From: Oreocharis arfaki
Lineage: Eukaryota > Chordata > Aves > Passeriformes > Paramythiidae
DNA: 64,000 bases
NCBI GenBank assembly: GCA_013398015.1
Contig: VZRR01006745.1
Span: 2,021,222-2,085,221 of the forward strand
Direction of reading: 5' to 3'
Shown: positions 24,101 to 36,146 of the stretch, piece by piece
Position numbering within the stretch: the stretch's first letter is position 1
Layout: each line of letters starts with the position of its first letter
The notes under the pieces: generated by a model
Database searches by the model: none
Seen by the model: the letters and a program-made list of their open reading frames with translations, nothing else
What the model was told of the DNA's origin: nothing
Program-made: the position numbers and the translations under genes

Positions 24101-26804
24101 GTTCTTGAGATACTGTCAATGCTAATGGTTAATTATGTCTGAGGAGGGTTGAGTGCTAGTAGCTGTCTTCCTTAAGTATCAAGATCATAACAATTTGTTT
24201 CAAAAGAGATTTCCATCTAATTCTAAGAATCAAGTGAGAATCAAAATTATTGTATACTTACTCATGTAAGTAAGGATTCATGTAAATTGGTGTTTCTAGG
24301 TCGTTCCTTCTAAGGCAAACGGGTTATTTTTGAAGGAGGTAGCATTTTAACCATCCAGAATTACTTTATTCACCCTTTTAATTAAGGGGGTTGTGATCAA
24401 TGAGAGGTGGAATGTCTCAAGTCTTTCAATACTTAGAGCTTACTTTGGTACGCTCAAATTTGAATGCACACATGGATGTCCAATCTGTTGTCCAGACTAT
24501 CACTATGGGGAGTGGGTAATTGAGTGGCCAGTGGTCAAAGGACCATCTGCAACATAATGGACAAGATTTACTAGCTGCATATATAACTAAGCAAAACTCA
24601 CCAGTGATGTATAATCCCTGTTAACAAGTTCTTGCCTCTGTTCCCTAAATGTCCTATGAGTCTGGACAACTTAGAAATCATGTAACCTAGAAGTACACTT
24701 AGCTTTTCTTTTTTCTGTGTGTTCCCAGGTTTGCTGTTCTAATCACCTTCTGTAATTTTCCCAGTTCTTCATCCCTTAATTCAGCAGTTGCTCTACTTCT
24801 TTGAGGTATTATGCTATTTTGTTTATCTCCTTCAGTCTTACTTAAGAAGTCATAAGTCTCAGTAGCAGCTGCTCATTGTCTTGTTAGATTCTGGATTTGC
24901 TTTGGTTACTTATACTAGCTGCCAGCTGCTTGACCTGCAAGAAGCCAGGTGGCAAAATCAGCTTTTGCTTGGGAGTAAATTATCTATGACTGTCTCTCAG
25001 TGACAGTTGTTCACTAAGGTAAACTGTCACCTAACTTCCTCCAGTTTTTGTATTCAAATACAACTTTTTTTCTTGGTTTTGTTACTCTTTCTTTTGACAG
25101 TGCTGTGCATTTCATGTGCACGGCTATTCTTATTTTGGCTGTATTGAGATACAACTGAACACCCAAATAAAAGAATAAAAGCAAATTACAAATGAAGAAA
25201 TTACAATGAATAGTCAAAATAAAAACTTCCCTTTTTAATTCTTTGTTTGGCATTTGGTTTGAATGTATCTCAAGGTTTGGGGTTTGTAATGTTTCTACAT
25301 GCTTTTCTGTTTCAACAAGATAAAACTGGTAAGATTTCTAATACAGAATTTGAGCTAGACTCTGCATTAGTAATTTTAAAGGCATCTTTCTATTTCACAT
25401 TGCCCAGCTGAAGTAAGAAGTTACTGTAACAAATCTGTTAGTGTCAGTGTCAGACAACCCCTTATATTCTCTAGGAGTTTGACTTGAGGGAGGTTTTTTA
25501 ATCCTAACAAAGATGACATTATTGGAAGTTTTGACTTCACTGAGAAAGAGTTTAACCTTTTAAGTAATCTGATTGAAACCAAAGCTCCCTGATGTTTATC
25601 TTAATTAGTTAATACGTGTTAAATGACACGTTGTCTGGCATATGTCAGCAAATACGTCACGTTGGGATTCTTTAAAAATCGCCAGCTCACCTAATGTCAT
25701 AGGACAAACATTTTCTTTCAGTTCCCTGTCGATAGTCTTGTCTCATGATACTATGATTTCCAAGTGTCATTTAAGACTGCATGCAATTTTACATTTTAAG
25801 CTGAAAGAAAAATCTTCTTAATTCCTCAATAAATCATAAAGAGCCAAAATAAAACCTAATCTCAAATCTTCTTCTCTTTAAAAGATATCACAAAATTCAT
25901 CTCTTAGAGATATAGGGGTGCAGGTAAAGAAGACCAGATCCAGTTATATCCACACTGCACCTGGTAATAGACTGACCAACACTTTTACATATATTAAACA
26001 TTTGTCATTTGCCACAGCCTTTCCTGTTGTTTTATTTAATACCCTAACAGGATGTGTACTTAATAACTAGGCTTTCCAGTGATTTTCTGCTTAAAGAAAT
26101 TAGTCAAGATTTTCCTTACATAAATCCAAGTAAGTATTGAGTCTTTCCTAGAACATTATTTTGGTGCTTGAAACAGTTTTTAAGGCAGCTGAGTGTGCTC
26201 AGCTCCTTTTAACATTTTGTTCACTTCAATGTTGAAATGGTTTATGCTTATAAAGTATGTGTGTGGTTGCATGACCAAAATTAGATAGGATTCATTAGGG
26301 TCTTGTTTTTCTTTTTCCAGTGGACAGTGTGGTATGTTTGTCAGACCCAAAAGATTTTTAGAGAAAAATAAGATTATTTTAATAATAGACTAGACTGCTA
26401 GTAAGAGATATCGTAAGTACAGTTTTTCTAATAATGATATGCATGCATACTGTGTTCACTCAGTGTGTCTTGAGCACTGCACAGCTCATTCTGTAATCGG
26501 ATTATTAGTTCAATTGTATTAGAGTACTTTATACTCTGAGGGTATTCCCTTAATCCCATTCCTTTAGCATGCAGAAAAATGGCAAATAGCAGTAATAGAC
26601 ATTAGGCTCAAGAAATAGTCCCTTGCTCTCCACCCCCATTTCTGCAGCTATAGAATTAAAAAGACTTTGCTTGAGTATACAGCAGGAAGAAACCAAAGCC
26701 AAACACTGACACTTAAAATTCACAGTTTTCTGTGCTGCCCTCCTAACCGTTGAGACCCATTTTACCAAATAACCATTTGGACATACAGGAGGGTTACACT
26801 AAAG
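21145..26804. other. Putative intron sequence
   Basis: About 5.7 kb of AT-rich DNA with no recognisable exon or repeat. Open frames such as 21599-21787, 22942-23148 and 25014-25253 have no coding character that I can support. Confidence 0.5.
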
Positions 26805-27431
26805 GAATCATAGAATCATTAAGGTTGGAAAAGACCTCCAAGATCTTCAAGTCCAACCTTTAACAAAATACCACCATGCCCACTGAACCATATCAGGAAT
26901 TGCCATATGTACTCATTTTATGAATGCCTCCAGAAATGGTTGCTCCACCACTTCACTGGGGAGCCTAGTCCAGTGCTTAACCATTCCTCCAGTGAAGAAG
27001 TTTTTTGTTATACCAAACCCGAGCCTCCTTTGGCACAATTTGAGGTCATTTCCTCTTGTCCTGTCACTTGTTGCCTGGGAGAAGAGACTGACCCCCACCT
27101 AGTTACATCCTCCTTTGAGGTAGTTGCAGAGTGATAAGATCTCCCTTGAGCAGTCTTTTCTCCAGGCTAAACAACCCCAGCTCCCTGAGCCACAATAATA
27201 ATTTTAAAATATAGTATTTATAATAATAATATAATTATAGTAATATAATCTTTATAATAATATAAATTAATAGCATTTATATTACAGACCCATCATCAGC
27301 TTCACTGGTCTTCTCTGGACATGCTCCAGCTCTTGCAGTGAGGGGCCCAGAACTGGACACAGAATTTGAGGTGTGGGCTCACCAGCGCCAAGGACAAGGT
27401 GATCCCTGCCCTGGCCCTGCTGCCCACACTA
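26805..27431 (-). mobile_element. CR1 LINE, minus strand, with internal AT-rich expansion
   Basis: The + strand begins aatcatagaatcattaaggttggaaaagacctccaagat, the complement of a CR1 3' end. It continues through the complement of the 3' UTR (ccaccacttcactggggagc, tttcctcttgtcctgtcac) to about 27431. The subfamily differs from the copies at 8.8, 15 and 20 kb. A run of AT-only units at 27193-27290 has replaced or expanded part of the element between gctccctgagcc and cagacccatcatcagcttc. Confidence 0.88.
27193..27290. repeat. AT-rich TAA/TAATA expansion inside CR1
   Basis: About 98 bp of almost pure A and T, built from taataa, ttataa and tataat units. It interrupts otherwise normal-composition CR1 sequence and looks like local microsatellite growth. 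Confidence 0.8.
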
Positions 27432-29859
27432 TTTCTGATACAAGTCAAGATATATGTTTTTTACATACAATATTAGTAGACTACTTCCTATGCATATTAA
27501 AAAGTTCCAGCCTTTCTGCCAAGCAGTCATTATGGCTGCTTTTTTTTTGTAAAATAAATGTGCCCAGGAATACTGTCATGGAGGCCAGCTGACATGAAAT
27601 ACTATATTCATACTTTTAACTTCTCTTGCCCTCAAAAACACTGTAGTTGCATGCAGACAACCTACTGGGAGTAGTTCCCTGTGCATGTTCCAGATTTGTA
27701 TTCAGATCTGCAGTTCTCTGGGAGACAGCAGATGATATGGACCAAATCTGTAGAAGGAACCATTCAAAAAAATTAACAGTACAAACAATCAGGTTCCAAC
27801 GCCTGGGATTAAAAGCAAGTATGCAGTCATTGCCTCTAGCACAAAGTAGTTTCAGACTATAAAATTCAATGTGACCTTGTTGGTATATGAGTAATACCTG
27901 TGGGCACTTTTTGGATGCTGTTGCTGTCTCTATTGAATTCTCCAATAATTTGCGGTTCTGAGGAAAAAATAATTTCATAGATTCCATTTGCTACCTTCAA
28001 CATGAATCGAACTGACTACTTTTACTGACACATTTAGAAAAAAAGAATACAGCACCTCTATTTTTTTGTGTATGCTTTTTACATTTCACTGGGTGCGAAT
28101 TAATTTACCTATCCATGATGCTCTCAGATATATTAACAGATGCATTGTGAAATGTTTTGATTTCATCACCATCTCAGTAGTTGAGCACCATGTCACAATC
28201 TCTGCTGATCTTGACTGAGAAACAAAGTTTAACCTCTCAGTTTTGGTATTTTAGAAGATTTGTACATCAACAAAGTGAATGTTAAGCAGTCTTCTAACAA
28301 GCACCAGACAGGATTTAGTGAAGGATAGATACCTGTCAGCTTACAGGGAATATGCCTGTAAAATAATTTAACCCTTGGACAATCCTTTTTGGCAGACCTG
28401 TAATGAAAATTACCTACTTTAAAAATAGTAACTTTTCCAGTCAAGGAGCTGTAGAAGTCCATCATAGCATCAACAACCACTTCAAGACCATGGAAGTGTA
28501 ACATATAAATGGAGTTTGTGAATTTTTTTAGACATGAAGAGACAGTAGCAGACAGGAACGTAAACAATTATAATGGTGAGGGTTTAGTGAACACAATTGA
28601 GCTAGAAAAGTTAAGAGAAACAAAACTTATGGTGAGCAGCTAGTAGAATAATCTACTATCACTGGTGATATTGAACAATTTTGACTTCTCAGATATCTTT
28701 TGATGATCAGAATGCAGCAAAATAAAACCACCGGATTCCAAATTAACCGACTTCAGCTCTGAAAATTTTTATGTAATATTTCACAGTAGGGGTGCCTCAT
28801 TAAAAACTAAAGAAAAATATGTATCCCCTTTAACAAGGTACACTATTATAGTAACTACACACTCCTCTGATGCCAGGGGTATACAGTGTATAAATCAACA
28901 GCCCAGACAAACCATATGTTCTTGTTTGATCTCAGATATAAAAAGTAAGCACAAAGAAAGCAGAAGCTAGGTCAAATGACAAATGTTGAGTAGAAGAGAA
29001 TTGTAAAAATCTCAAACCAATCCAGAATATTTGGAGCAATCAAAATAAAAGAAATCACTGAGTAATGAGACAGAAGTTAGTGGCAGTGAACAGACACTGT
29101 GTGTATATTGGTATATAAAATGAACCAGTGACAATTCTGTAGCCCCAAGAACATGTGGTACCATGCATTTAATATCCATATAGTTAAATTCCCTTTTCTC
29201 TGAAACAGTATGGCCTTGTCTCAATCTGTCTGTAAGGAACAGTAAGTGGTTCATGCTTCTTCCCCAACACTCCTGTGCACTCCCTGGAAGAGTGCTGTTT
29301 CAAACAGGCTAAAAGTGGACCAGGAGTGTGCTAACTGTTAAATAGTATGGACAGATGAATTCTTGAGCCAGAGCTTGTGCCATGGCTTTATTCTGTTTAC
29401 CATAGTAAATATTGCCAGTGAGTCCTGTTCACATTTTAGTGTCAAGTGTATTTGTTTTCCTTAGGGACATCCTAACATGCTTTGCTAACCTGTTCCTCAA
29501 GGACCATTTTAATACAGCACATTTATCTTCCTGGGTTTAGTCCCTGTTTAAATCCTTTGAACAGGAATAAATCTTCCTCCACTTAAAAGCATCGAGTCTT
29601 GGTTTTCTTGTAAATCAAGCTTTCCCAAGCACAAGATATGACATAAGAAGTGACTAAAGTGGGACAATTTTGAAAATGTAAAATGTCTCTCTGGTACAAT
29701 AAGAGCAGTAAGAGAAACAACAATAGAATTTTTGTTCTCTAGCAAGTGAAAAGGCCAAAGATGCGAATTATCTTTAATGCAAGAAGTCAATTTCTATAAG
29801 CTGCTGAATGCTGTTAATACCAAGCTGAAGAGCTAATGGTACTGTTAAATTCTGAAGGA
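27432..29859. other. Putative intron sequence
   Basis: No gene or clear repeat was recognised. The minus-strand frames at 27616-27987 and 28229-28567 are over 110 codons but have no family resemblance or splice context that I can support. Confidence 0.45.
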
Positions 29860-31090
29860 GAGAAATAAAACAACATAATCAACTACTTGACTATAAACAT
29901 CACTAAGGGCAACAAGGAGATGAGTAACGTAACTGCATAGTCATAAACAAATTATGTCATCCCAACTTGAATACTTTCTTTAAGAGGACAGCAGGCCTTT
30001 GAGATAGAGACCATGAACTATTAAATAACCTTGACTGAATAAAGCCTATAGGGAATAGGTTGTATCCTTTTATGCTGTATTGCATGCCATTTTCACAGAC
30101 CACCAGGGAAAAAAGATCAGGATTAATTTATGCAAGAGTAAAAACAGAACTAGCAGGAAGATCAGACCTGAGGTAATTATCAATAATTTAGCATCAAAAA
30201 TTTATAACAACTGGAGTTCCATATGCATCTGCCCTGTATCCAGTACTATTCAGGGTTTTTATTAATGTCCTTGAACACTGACTTAAAATTAAAGAAATTA
30301 AAGAAAATTGGTGTGGTAGAGCTGCAATGATATATAATACAAAACAGATTTTAAAAACTGAAATTATGCCATGAAAAAAAATAAGAGACAACATAAGAAG
30401 AAAGGATGGAGACTTACAAATTTAGGTAGGAAAAAAATAGCCATGCAATAATAAGATGAGAAACAACTAAATGCCAATTCTGCAAAAATAAAATGAGCTA
30501 TAAACCACAGCAGCTCACAGGATGAGAGTGTTAAGCCTGTTGAATACAGTTTGGTGTTTATCCCTTCAAGTATCAGGATATGAAATTGATTTGTACATTG
30601 AAACCATACTTTGTTTGCAAAAGAAAGACTTCGTGTTTTGCCGTATGTTTCAGTTATTCTTTGCAGATAAGCATATTTTATCAAAGTTAGACATATGGCT
30701 ACTTCCTGGTTTACTAGAAAAAAACTACTATTTGTGAGAAAGACAAGTATTATGTCAGATATTAGGATGAGTATAGCTCTTGAGATGGGTATTTTTCCTT
30801 CTACTCTTCAGCAATGCTAATGTTTAAATTGAAATAATTAATCCATTTTTTTGAGTGTTCCGCTTGAAGAACAGGTTAAGTAATTTCAGAGAAACTATGA
30901 GAAAGCAACAAGCTTTGCCAGACATTCAGAGATATTTGTGACAAGGGAAAAACTCTAAATGTTTGATCTTGAGAAGAGAAGAGAGGAGGATGAGAGTGGA
31001 GGCATATGGTAACAATTTTCACGTATTTTAAAACTGCTGCATAAAGGAGCAGGTTAATCTGTTTCCTACCTGTGGTACATAGAAAAATAG
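29860..31090 (+). mobile_element. Ancient CR1/L3-type LINE remnant
   Basis: This is a much older CR1-like copy on the + strand. The stretch caactaagggcaacaag-like to tatagggaataggttgtatcc (29900-30065) follows the reverse-transcriptase part. The stretch ggagttccatatgcatctgccctgtatccagtactattcagggtttttattaatgtcc (30210-30270) matches the layout around the conserved 'fsv...vf' turn before the catalytic site. The 30900-31090 part (cttgagaagagaag, ggtaacaattttcacgtatttt, gctgcataaagg) matches the region near the 3' end. Many deletions separate these pieces, and no frame is open for long. Confidence 0.6.
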
Positions 31091-32579
31091 GTCAAATTCA
31101 CAGAACAGGCTATTTCTTTTATGCTAAAGTATTTTAAACCATCCAAATTTTGCTGCATTACTCAGTTAAACCTGCTGGGTTTACCACAATGGAGACTTCC
31201 TGGGATCCTTACCTTCCTTATTCTATAGCATTTAGATTTCTCTTTAATACCCACGCCACAGCATCTTAATTTGAATTTATCTTCCTTTCATCTGTGATTG
31301 CCACCTCTGTCTCACAGCTTTCTGTTTCAGTGAACTTCAGGGCAAAACAATCTTCTATCATGAGCTGCTGGAAACTCTCAGTAAGCTGGATTTTGAATAA
31401 ACAGAATTCATTAGTTTTTGTATGCTGAGGCAGCCTTCCTTTCTGTCTTTTCAGAAAGTGTATTTAGTCTGTTGGTGCTCCACTCCAAACTAATGTGCTC
31501 CTGGTTTCACTGCTCTTTGTGTGTAAAATTCTTGTTTCTTAAGAATGTTTCTTCAACTTACCATTCAGATGATTTCCTCCAAATGTAACTAACTGATGGT
31601 TGCATTGTTTCTGTGGAAAGACTCCATGCTTTCTTCACGAGGTGGTTTGAACCATCAGGCCTCTGCAGTAGCCAACTCTCAAATCTCTGGGGTCTCTCCA
31701 ATATCCAGCCCAGACTTCAGGACACTCCAGTACCCGATTCCCCACACTTTTATCATAAAACTTCATAAAAATTCCTGTCAACTACATGAAATGTCTTGAC
31801 TTGAAGCAGAAAAGTAGGGAAATTTGAACTGAAGTAAAACGCAGCACAAAGTGCTGTTGTCCACAGAAGTGCCATGAGTTACACTTGCAATATTCTGAAC
31901 ATTTTGGTTACCTTAGACCATAAAAGAGCACAAGTATCATCTGCTTTTATTTTTCGTATTTTCTAGTATCTCTTTGAATTTCAGTACTCTCTAGCTTTGG
32001 TTTATTTCAAGTTTTAATTTTCTCTGTGTTTACTTGGTATTCAGTTGTTTCAGTCAGAATTCTCCAGGGCACAATTGATGTGTTGTTGTTCAATAATGAC
32101 TGTATTGATACGCAGAAGTTGCAAACTACAAAATACTGATTGAAGCGAAAAGGTAAACATTGCATCACTTTTACTAAACTTGTTAATTGCAAGGTTTACT
32201 GTTAAGCAGACAAGGATTATGCAAGGAAACAAAGATACACAGAAGTAAATACGTGCAAGGATCGCTTATTTAAAAAAAGCCCCAATATCAGGAATTTGCT
32301 GTAGGCATCGGCAGTACCACCAATGTGCAAGTACCACCATCATTCTTTGAAATTCATCCCCGTGTGATGTTCAAACACGCAGTTACACAAAAACAAGCCA
32401 GGCTTAGCAGACCCCACACAGTACACTGGGAAAGCCTGGCAAGGCAGAATTACAGCCCAGTGCTACCAGCATTTGAATGAGAGCTCCCACTAATTTTTGT
32501 CCTTGCAGAAAACTGAGGGATGAGACAGGCTATTAGTTTGTTTTCACATTCAGACAGAAGTACTCTTTCATAACTGCAG
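31091..32579. other. Putative intron sequence
   Basis: Non-coding AT-rich DNA leading to the exon at 32580. The last 20 bases (actctttcataactgcag) form its acceptor site. No repeat was recognised. Confidence 0.5.
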
Positions 32580-32756
32580 CTTAAGAAAGCTGGCGGTCTC
32601 TGAAAGGAACAAGATGAAGGCACCCACGCAAATTACTCTTGAGCAAAAGAAAGAGAGGCAGTTCAGTGAAAGACTAAACTGGCTAAATCGTGAGTTCTTC
32701 AATGAAATGAAGAACCTGACAAGTGACCTGAGAGTCACACAAAAGATGGAAAATAG
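32580..32756 (+). CDS. Probable internal coding exon, charged helical segment
   Basis: A 177-bp exon between the acceptor ctctttcataactgcag and the donor aaatag/gtgaaagg. It starts with one base (C) completing a codon, reads 58 codons and ends with two bases, so it is a symmetric phase 2-2 exon whose length is a multiple of three. The protein begins LRKLAVSERNKMKAPTQITL and continues KERQFSERLNWLNREFF and NEMKNLTSDL. It is rich in Lys, Arg, Glu and Asn, spaced as expected for an amphipathic helix or coiled coil. I do not recognise the family. With the exon at 17401 it supports a + strand gene spanning at least 15 kb. Skipping this exon would keep the reading frame. Confidence 0.65.
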
Positions 32757-34747
32757 GTGAAAGGCTAAATAGAAAATTAAGAGCATATGCATATAAAGGT
32801 CACACCCAGCATAACAAGGTGCAGAATGATGTAGAGCTAGTTTTTATTTTCTTTGATCCATTTTCTCAGAAGACAATTATCAACCAAGTAATTTCTATTA
32901 ATACAGATCTTCCTTTAAAAAGTTGGCTTTTTTTCTTGAAAATTGCATTAGAAGTATAAAATAATTCTCAGCTAGTACGTTTCAAAGAAAGTAAAAACGT
33001 GAGTCTGACATCCTGAGAGGGAAAATTATTCAAGGGGTGGTTTTTTTAGGTATTTTTTGGTTAGTATGTTCTGATGCATTTCACAAATATTTTTCTTGTG
33101 ATAAAAATTAATTATTATTAAACAAGTGTTCTACATGGAGACCTCTGCATTTTTCTAAACTATTTACTGAAGCCCAGTATATTAAATAGTCACTTTAAAC
33201 AATATGCAGGAAATGAGAAACCCATGAGGAGAATTTATGGGATTATGCCTTAGAACTGAAGAATTATTTAAAAGAACCTCAGAATATCAGCTGTGCTCTG
33301 TGCCTAATTGTGTAAAATTGAAAACTTTACTTCATTACACAGATTGGCTTTTTGCTTTAAGAAGCAAGATAAAAACTGAGCATTCTCCAAAAGCTTGGTA
33401 GATGCTATTTTCCTCCCACAAGGTGACTTGTCCTATGCATTAGATCATCCATTTCAGAAGCATTTCCTGCCTCTGGTATATAGGGGTAAGAGGAGAAGGC
33501 AGCCGATTTCATACATCAGTAACGTCAATACCTTTACTTAATCATCCCCTGCTAATGAAGTGGTGTGTGTATGTCAAATGCTGTGCATGAAACTGTAAAG
33601 GGTCCTGAGAACAGAATTTATTGCAGTCTTTCAAACCTACTGTAAGACTATGACCATAGAGCTGTGGTTTCTAACAAAGGTGCAAACCTATCACAAAACC
33701 ACCTTTGTGTCTTTGCTTATGATTAGTGATCCGTGCGTATCAGCAAATTAATAATAACAAAATTTTGCTAAGAAACCAGTATTTTAATTCTCCTCAACGA
33801 AAGCACCTTCTGCAGCAGATAAACTTTTTACAAGGGATCTCACTTAGCTTATTAAGAAAGCTTCTGATCTCACAATAATAAAAGATGATGTAGAGCTGGA
33901 AAAAACAACATAACTACTATAAACAGGTACTAAAGAGTGGAATTTGAGATGCCAAAATGTATTTGAAAATGAGAGTGTTTCCCTACATAATTACAATTTG
34001 TTTTCCTCCACCATTTTGACATACACAGGATGAAAATCTCCTCTCTTGTTTGTGCAACAGGCTTACTGAAATGGAGATTAGGCTATTACACTGCTAGCTT
34101 TACCATCCTGAAGGGAGTAGCTATAAAAAGAGTTTTAAGAAACAAGAGTTGTTCTCAAGACAATAATCATTACTAAAAAAGAAATCACATTTTGTAACAA
34201 TAAAGTACAATTCTAGAAATCTGAAGTTTGTGCATAATGATAAAACACTGCTTTGAACTTTTACTATCTGCTGAGCACCTAAATCCTGTCCAAGTCATGT
34301 GCATTGGTCATATACTGCCACATATTGTGTCTGAGCACCTGGGAATTATTCTTCTAGACCCTCATGCCCATTCATGGAATGCTGTCAGCTGGATTCTAAA
34401 CTAGGGCATCAGCTCCCGTAGCTCATCCAAATCCCAACAAGGAGTGTGGCTGTCTGCTCATCATCCTTGTGTGTCAGTGCCTACTTTCTCCTCTAGACAG
34501 TCTCCCAGCACACAGCTGGGACACACCCAAACACGTTTACGAGTGTTTGTTCTGCAGAGCCAGACTCTTCTAAAAAGACAACAGTGAGAAAACACTGTGG
34601 TCAGAAGTTGCAACAAGGGAAATTTGGGTTGAAATAAGGAAAAAGTATTCAAGAGACAGTGATTAAGCTCTGGATTGGTTTAGCTAAAGGAGCCATTGAA
34701 ATCTCCATCTTCGAAGTCCTCAAACCCACTCCCCATTGGATTATGAG
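32757..34747. other. Putative intron sequence
   Basis: About 2 kb of AT-rich DNA with no recognised exon or repeat. The following exon of the candidate gene (phase 2 start) was not found with confidence anywhere downstream in the window. Confidence 0.45.
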
Positions 34748-35156
34748 TGTCATGGTTTGACGCTGGCTAAGCGCCAGGCTTAGCGCCCATGAAGAAAAAC
34801 ATCTACTTATTTTCCTCTGCTATAGTGAGCACAGGTGGGGGAACTGAAAACTTCATTTTCATGAGTTGAGATAAGCATAATTTTAAAAAAAATCCCAACA
34901 TTTTAAGGCAAAACGGGTTCAAAACTGAAACAGTATAAAGATGTATTATTAACAGAATTAAAAGTAAAAAGGGTAACGAGAACCAAAGCAAACCTTCAGA
35001 ACCCCTTTCTTTCCCAGTCCCTCCCTCTTTTCTACCGACCATGCAAGGAGACAAAACATGGGGGTTTGGTCAGTATTTCACTCCTTAAAAATCTTTCTCC
35101 AGTATGCTTAAGGAACAGTTTCTTCTGCTGTGCCGTGGGATCCTTCCCACAGGAGA

Positions 35157-35802
35157 NNNNNNNNNNNNNNNNNNNNNNNNNNNNNNNNNNNNNNNNNNNN
35201 NNNNNNNNNNNNNNNNNNNNNNNNNNNNNNNNNNNNNNNNNNNNNNNNNNNNNNNNNNNNNNNNNNNNNNNNNNNNNNNNNNNNNNNNNNNNNNNNNNNN
35301 NNNNNNNNNNNNNNNNNNNNNNNNNNNNNNNNNNNNNNNNNNNNNNNNNNNNNNNNNNNNNNNNNNNNNNNNNNNNNNNNNNNNNNNNNNNNNNNNNNNN
35401 NNNNNNNNNNNNNNNNNNNNNNNNNNNNNNNNNNNNNNNNNNNNNNNNNNNNNNNNNNNNNNNNNNNNNNNNNNNNNNNNNNNNNNNNNNNNNNNNNNNN
35501 NNNNNNNNNNNNNNNNNNNNNNNNNNNNNNNNNNNNNNNNNNNNNNNNNNNNNNNNNNNNNNNNNNNNNNNNNNNNNNNNNNNNNNNNNNNNNNNNNNNN
35601 NNNNNNNNNNNNNNNNNNNNNNNNNNNNNNNNNNNNNNNNNNNNNNNNNNNNNNNNNNNNNNNNNNNNNNNNNNNNNNNNNNNNNNNNNNNNNNNNNNNN
35701 NNNNNNNNNNNNNNNNNNNNNNNNNNNNNNNNNNNNNNNNNNNNNNNNNNNNNNNNNNNNNNNNNNNNNNNNNNNNNNNNNNNNNNNNNNNNNNNNNNNN
35801 NN
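35157..35802. other. Assembly gap, 646 N
   Basis: 646 undetermined bases inside the LTR. The gap borders GC-rich tandem repeats, which are hard to sequence. Its true length is unknown. Confidence 1.
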
Positions 35803-35935
35803 CCCGGCCTCGGGAGGGCCCCGGCCTCGGGAGGGCCCCAGCCGCACGGTGCCCAGAAGGCCCCACCGGGATGGGCCCCAGCAACCCCTGCCAGGATAAG
35901 CCCCGGCAGCCCCTGCCGGGATGGGCTCTGGTGGC
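35803..35935. repeat. GC-rich minisatellite at the gap edge
   Basis: A unit close to ggcctcgggagggcccc is repeated twice directly after the gap. It is followed by looser repeats of a ccc(t/c)gccgggatgggc-like unit to about 35930. The array probably continues into the gap. Confidence 0.75.
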
Positions 35936-36146
35936 CGCCTCACCACCCCTCGGGAGAACAAAAAGAGAGCTCCCCGCGGTTTTTCCTTTCTTCAACATAT
36001 GATCACAGAGATGTTACCAACTTGTCTAATTGGGCCGGTAACCTGCCCATTGTCAGAGTACTCAGTGTTCGGCTCTGTGCCGGACACAGAAGTTCGAGCA
36101 GCTTTTCTCCCACCCCCACCAAAAACCAGGCTGTGCTAAACCAACA

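Larger units (their letters stand above)
34748..36146 (-). mobile_element. Solo LTR with GC-rich repeats and an assembly gap
   Basis: The left end TGTCATGGTTTGACG and the right end GCTAAACCAACA give TG...CA termini that are partly inverted copies of each other, as in retroviral LTRs. The left end (gtttgacgctggctaagcgccagg) resembles the left end of the LTR at 37957 (gttgaccctggctggatgccagg), so the families look related; I take the minus orientation from that relative. To the right of the gap the DNA is unusually GC-rich, with tandem ggcctcgggagggcccc units and repeated ccctgccgggatgggc-like units. A target-site duplication was not found. Frames that appear to cross the gap are artefacts of N translation. 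Confidence 0.7.
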
